64,000 nt of DNA, from NCBI RefSeq assembly GCF_001039355.2, contig NW_019775069.1:834027-898026 (forward strand). The letters run 5' to 3'. The first letter of the stretch is position 1. Every line of letters starts with the position of its first letter. The position numbers and the translations under genes are program-made. The notes under the pieces are model-generated. The model made no database searches. It was not told the DNA's origin and saw only the letters and a program-made list of their open reading frames with translations. Origin of the DNA: Lingula anatina. Taxonomy: Eukaryota; Brachiopoda; Lingulata; Lingulida; Lingulidae. This document shows positions 62,070 through 64,000 of this stretch, piece after piece.

Positions 62070-64000
62070 TTCTCAAAGCCATATCTTCATTTGTCTTGTA
62101 GTCACAATAGTCACAGCACAAAAACTTTCCCTTCCCACAGATTCTCTCATGCTTTCTTATTGCAGATGTTGATCTGAACTTCTTCATGCATTGTTTGCAA
62201 TCATAAATCTTCACCTCCCTATGGGAATGCCATGTCTTTAAATGATGTTTCAAGTTCCTTTCATGCAAAATAAAATGAAATGACATTAAATTTACGTAAA
62301 CCTACATTATGAAAGGAGTATAATATGCTAAGATGGATTACCACTTTACGATTTCTGTGAACATGTATTTCACTATCACTTTCATTTTTTCTTAATTGTT
62401 GTAATTTTGAGGAATCAAGGTAGACATACCAAGCAATTCAGCACAAGGAATACCAAAGAGTGGAAGGCATTCTTCAAAAAACCAATAGCAATTACAGACT
62501 AAAGTCACTAAGATAAGAGCAATTATTAGTTTCATTGGGAATTATTAGTTTTACCGATCCCAATTAAGGCAGATTTTAAATCCACACAGGGCCAGTCCTA
62601 AGTGGGTATTATCCACAGAATAATTTGTTGCCATATGTGATCAAGCCATGAGTGCTGGGCCTGTGGATTTAAAACCAGCCTAAAGTGGGACCTGGCCTGC
62701 GACATGTACTTTAAACAATGTGCAATTAAATCACTTACAATAAATTAAATCACGAAATGTACTGAATAACTTTCAAAGGAATTCTTTTTACCTTAATGTT
62801 TTAAATTTTTTGTCACATTGTTGACAAGAAAGCTCACTTCTGTCCTGATGCCGAAGCAGCAGATGACTGGTTATATTTGCTGGCATGTAAGTAACATAGC
62901 TACATCCCAGTACTGGACACCATATAGCCTCTTTCATCTTTGTACCATGACTCTTTGCCAAGTGCCTTTGGAGGGTATGTTTTCCCTGAGAAGTGCTCTT
63001 GCTCTTGAAGCTGCATCCTTTAACGGGGCATGTAGCTGGCATTCTGCAAACAATGTGGTGTTTAAGATGATGTAGGAAGGCCACATAGCTGGATGTTTTA
63101 AAGTCTGGGCATGCCTTACAAGTGTATTCTCTATGATGTTCTGCTTTAATGTGATCCTGGACAGTCCAAAAGTCACCATATGTGAACTCACACAAGTCAA
63201 ATGGGCAGAAATGCACTACCTGCCCATGCAGACTAAGAAAGTGATTTTGGAAAAGTTCTTTGTTCTGGAACTTTTTTTCACAGTGGATGCACTTAACCTT
63301 TTGACCTTGAAATTTCTTTCCTAATCCATGTAATCTTGCTTGGTGAAGGATCAAGTCTTTCCTACACTTCAATTTGGTCAAACAAAATTCACATGTAATC
63401 TTGCCTGATGCCTTGGGGCGTAAATTCATCTTGAGTGCTCTTTCTGTTGGTTCTTGAGATACTGTGGCAGAGCTCTTATGGGTGTGACAAAGTTTCCGGT
63501 GAAATTTCAAATCTCGCCTCTTTCGAAAGGTTTTCAAGCACTGCATACAACTCACTTTTCTTCTGACAAATAGGAAAGTTTTTTTGTTACTTCCCTCTTG
63601 TTTTATTGCCTTTAGATAATGCCTCCTTAGACTGAATCTATTTGTGCTAAAGAACCACTTGTGCTTTTGCTGCTGATGCAAATGGTAGGCCTGTGGATGC
63701 TTAAAGTCTTCCAAACAGTAACCACATGTATATTTGACAGCGTTGTTTGGGTGTTTTCCAACAAACTTACTATTGGAAGATTGAAGTAGTTTGTTGTCAG
63801 CTGCTGACTTTGAGTTTTTGGTTTGTCCCTTCTTGAAATGATCTGACATTTGCACTGTGTTTCCCTTCAATCTGGACCCTTTTGAAATCAATGAAGGTGC
63901 CCCTTGTGTTGTGGTGACCAGCTGCTCAAATAATGATGATAACCTTGATTCGGATGATGAATTCTGAGGAATGCCTGTATTTAACAGATTCCTAATGGCT
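62070..64000 (-). CDS. Partial second copy of the BTB zinc-finger gene (probable other allele)
   Basis: Two exons are visible: 62257-62070 (equivalent to 55568-55381) and 62792 to the window edge (equivalent to the 3' part of the large exon). Both are intact, with the same splice sites and no stop. Amino-acid differences from the first copy are few and mild: AESKLF/ADNKLL, SSDTVS/SSATVS, GQIVHF/GQVVHF and DKSELS/DRSELS. The last four exons have no equivalent in this copy, because block B starts inside the preceding intron. This makes an independent functional gene unlikely. Confidence 0.75.
62558..62690. mobile_element. Allelic copy of the 133-bp foldback element
   Basis: Same position and arms as 55903-56035; the right arm has diverged (CCTAAAGTGGGA). 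Confidence 0.65.

Larger units (their letters stand above)
60231..64000. repeat. Direct duplication block B, right copy
   Basis: Second copy of 53551-57345 (offset 6680 falling to 6655 through indels), beginning 3 bp after the N and truncated by the window edge. Confidence 0.95.

Noticed and set aside
62070-64000. Treating this as a second, paralogous zinc-finger gene
   Set aside because: It starts immediately after an N, matches intron as well as exon sequence, and lacks the last four exons. A haplotype overlap explains it better.
1-64000. tRNA genes, rRNA, CRISPR arrays, operons, retroviral or viral genes
   Set aside because: No tRNA A/B boxes in proper spacing, no regularly spaced repeats, and no polymerase, integrase, capsid or envelope motifs were seen on either strand.

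Overview
The window is animal nuclear DNA. It is AT-rich and intron-dense, with GT-AG splice sites, 3'UTRs ending in AATAAA, abundant foldback MITEs and no bacterial-style gene packing. The sequence diversity, two allele-like duplicated blocks and MITE load suggest a highly heterozygous marine invertebrate bilaterian, probably a lophotrochozoan or invertebrate deuterostome. I cannot fix the species. Coding exons were assembled by eye from donor/acceptor sites, and every intron phase listed closes in frame.

Layout, left to right. (1) 171-14.1 kb, plus strand: the 3' half of an MRCK-type Cdc42-binding kinase gene (PH, CNH, CRIB and C-terminal tail; the kinase end lies to the left of the window). 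It carries an extra in-frame exon encoding a second complete CRIB motif, and two alternative last exons. (2) 14.5-41.6 kb, plus: numb, with a noncoding first exon, a 10-kb (apparently inflated) first intron, a PTB domain containing two homologous candidate mutually exclusive exons, and a C-terminal region with DPF and NPF adaptor motifs. (3) 42.0-46.1 kb, minus: SPATA17, a three-IQ-motif ciliary/sperm protein. (4) 46.4-49.6 kb, plus: an unrecognised 323-residue protein head-to-head with SPATA17 across a 328-bp promoter carrying an X-box-like site and a CRE. (5) 51.0-60.1 kb, minus: a BTB protein with about 15 C2H2 zinc fingers. (6) 60.2-64.0 kb, minus: a near-identical second copy of the 3' part of gene 5, running off the right edge.

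Two large direct duplications (14.35-16.69 vs 17.44-19.79 kb, and 53.55-57.35 vs 60.23-64.0 kb) each abut a single N (16695 and 60228). I read them as unmerged haplotype contigs rather than biological duplications. If so, the window is three contigs, and the zinc-finger gene exists once, not twice.

Biologically, the first two genes are both polarity/asymmetric-division factors, and both show exon-level duplication of their key binding module (CRIB, PTB). SPATA17 and its divergent partner look like a co-regulated ciliary pair. The most interesting undescribed items are the tandem CRIB cassette in MRCK, the alternative PTB exons in numb, and the unknown SPATA17-paired protein.
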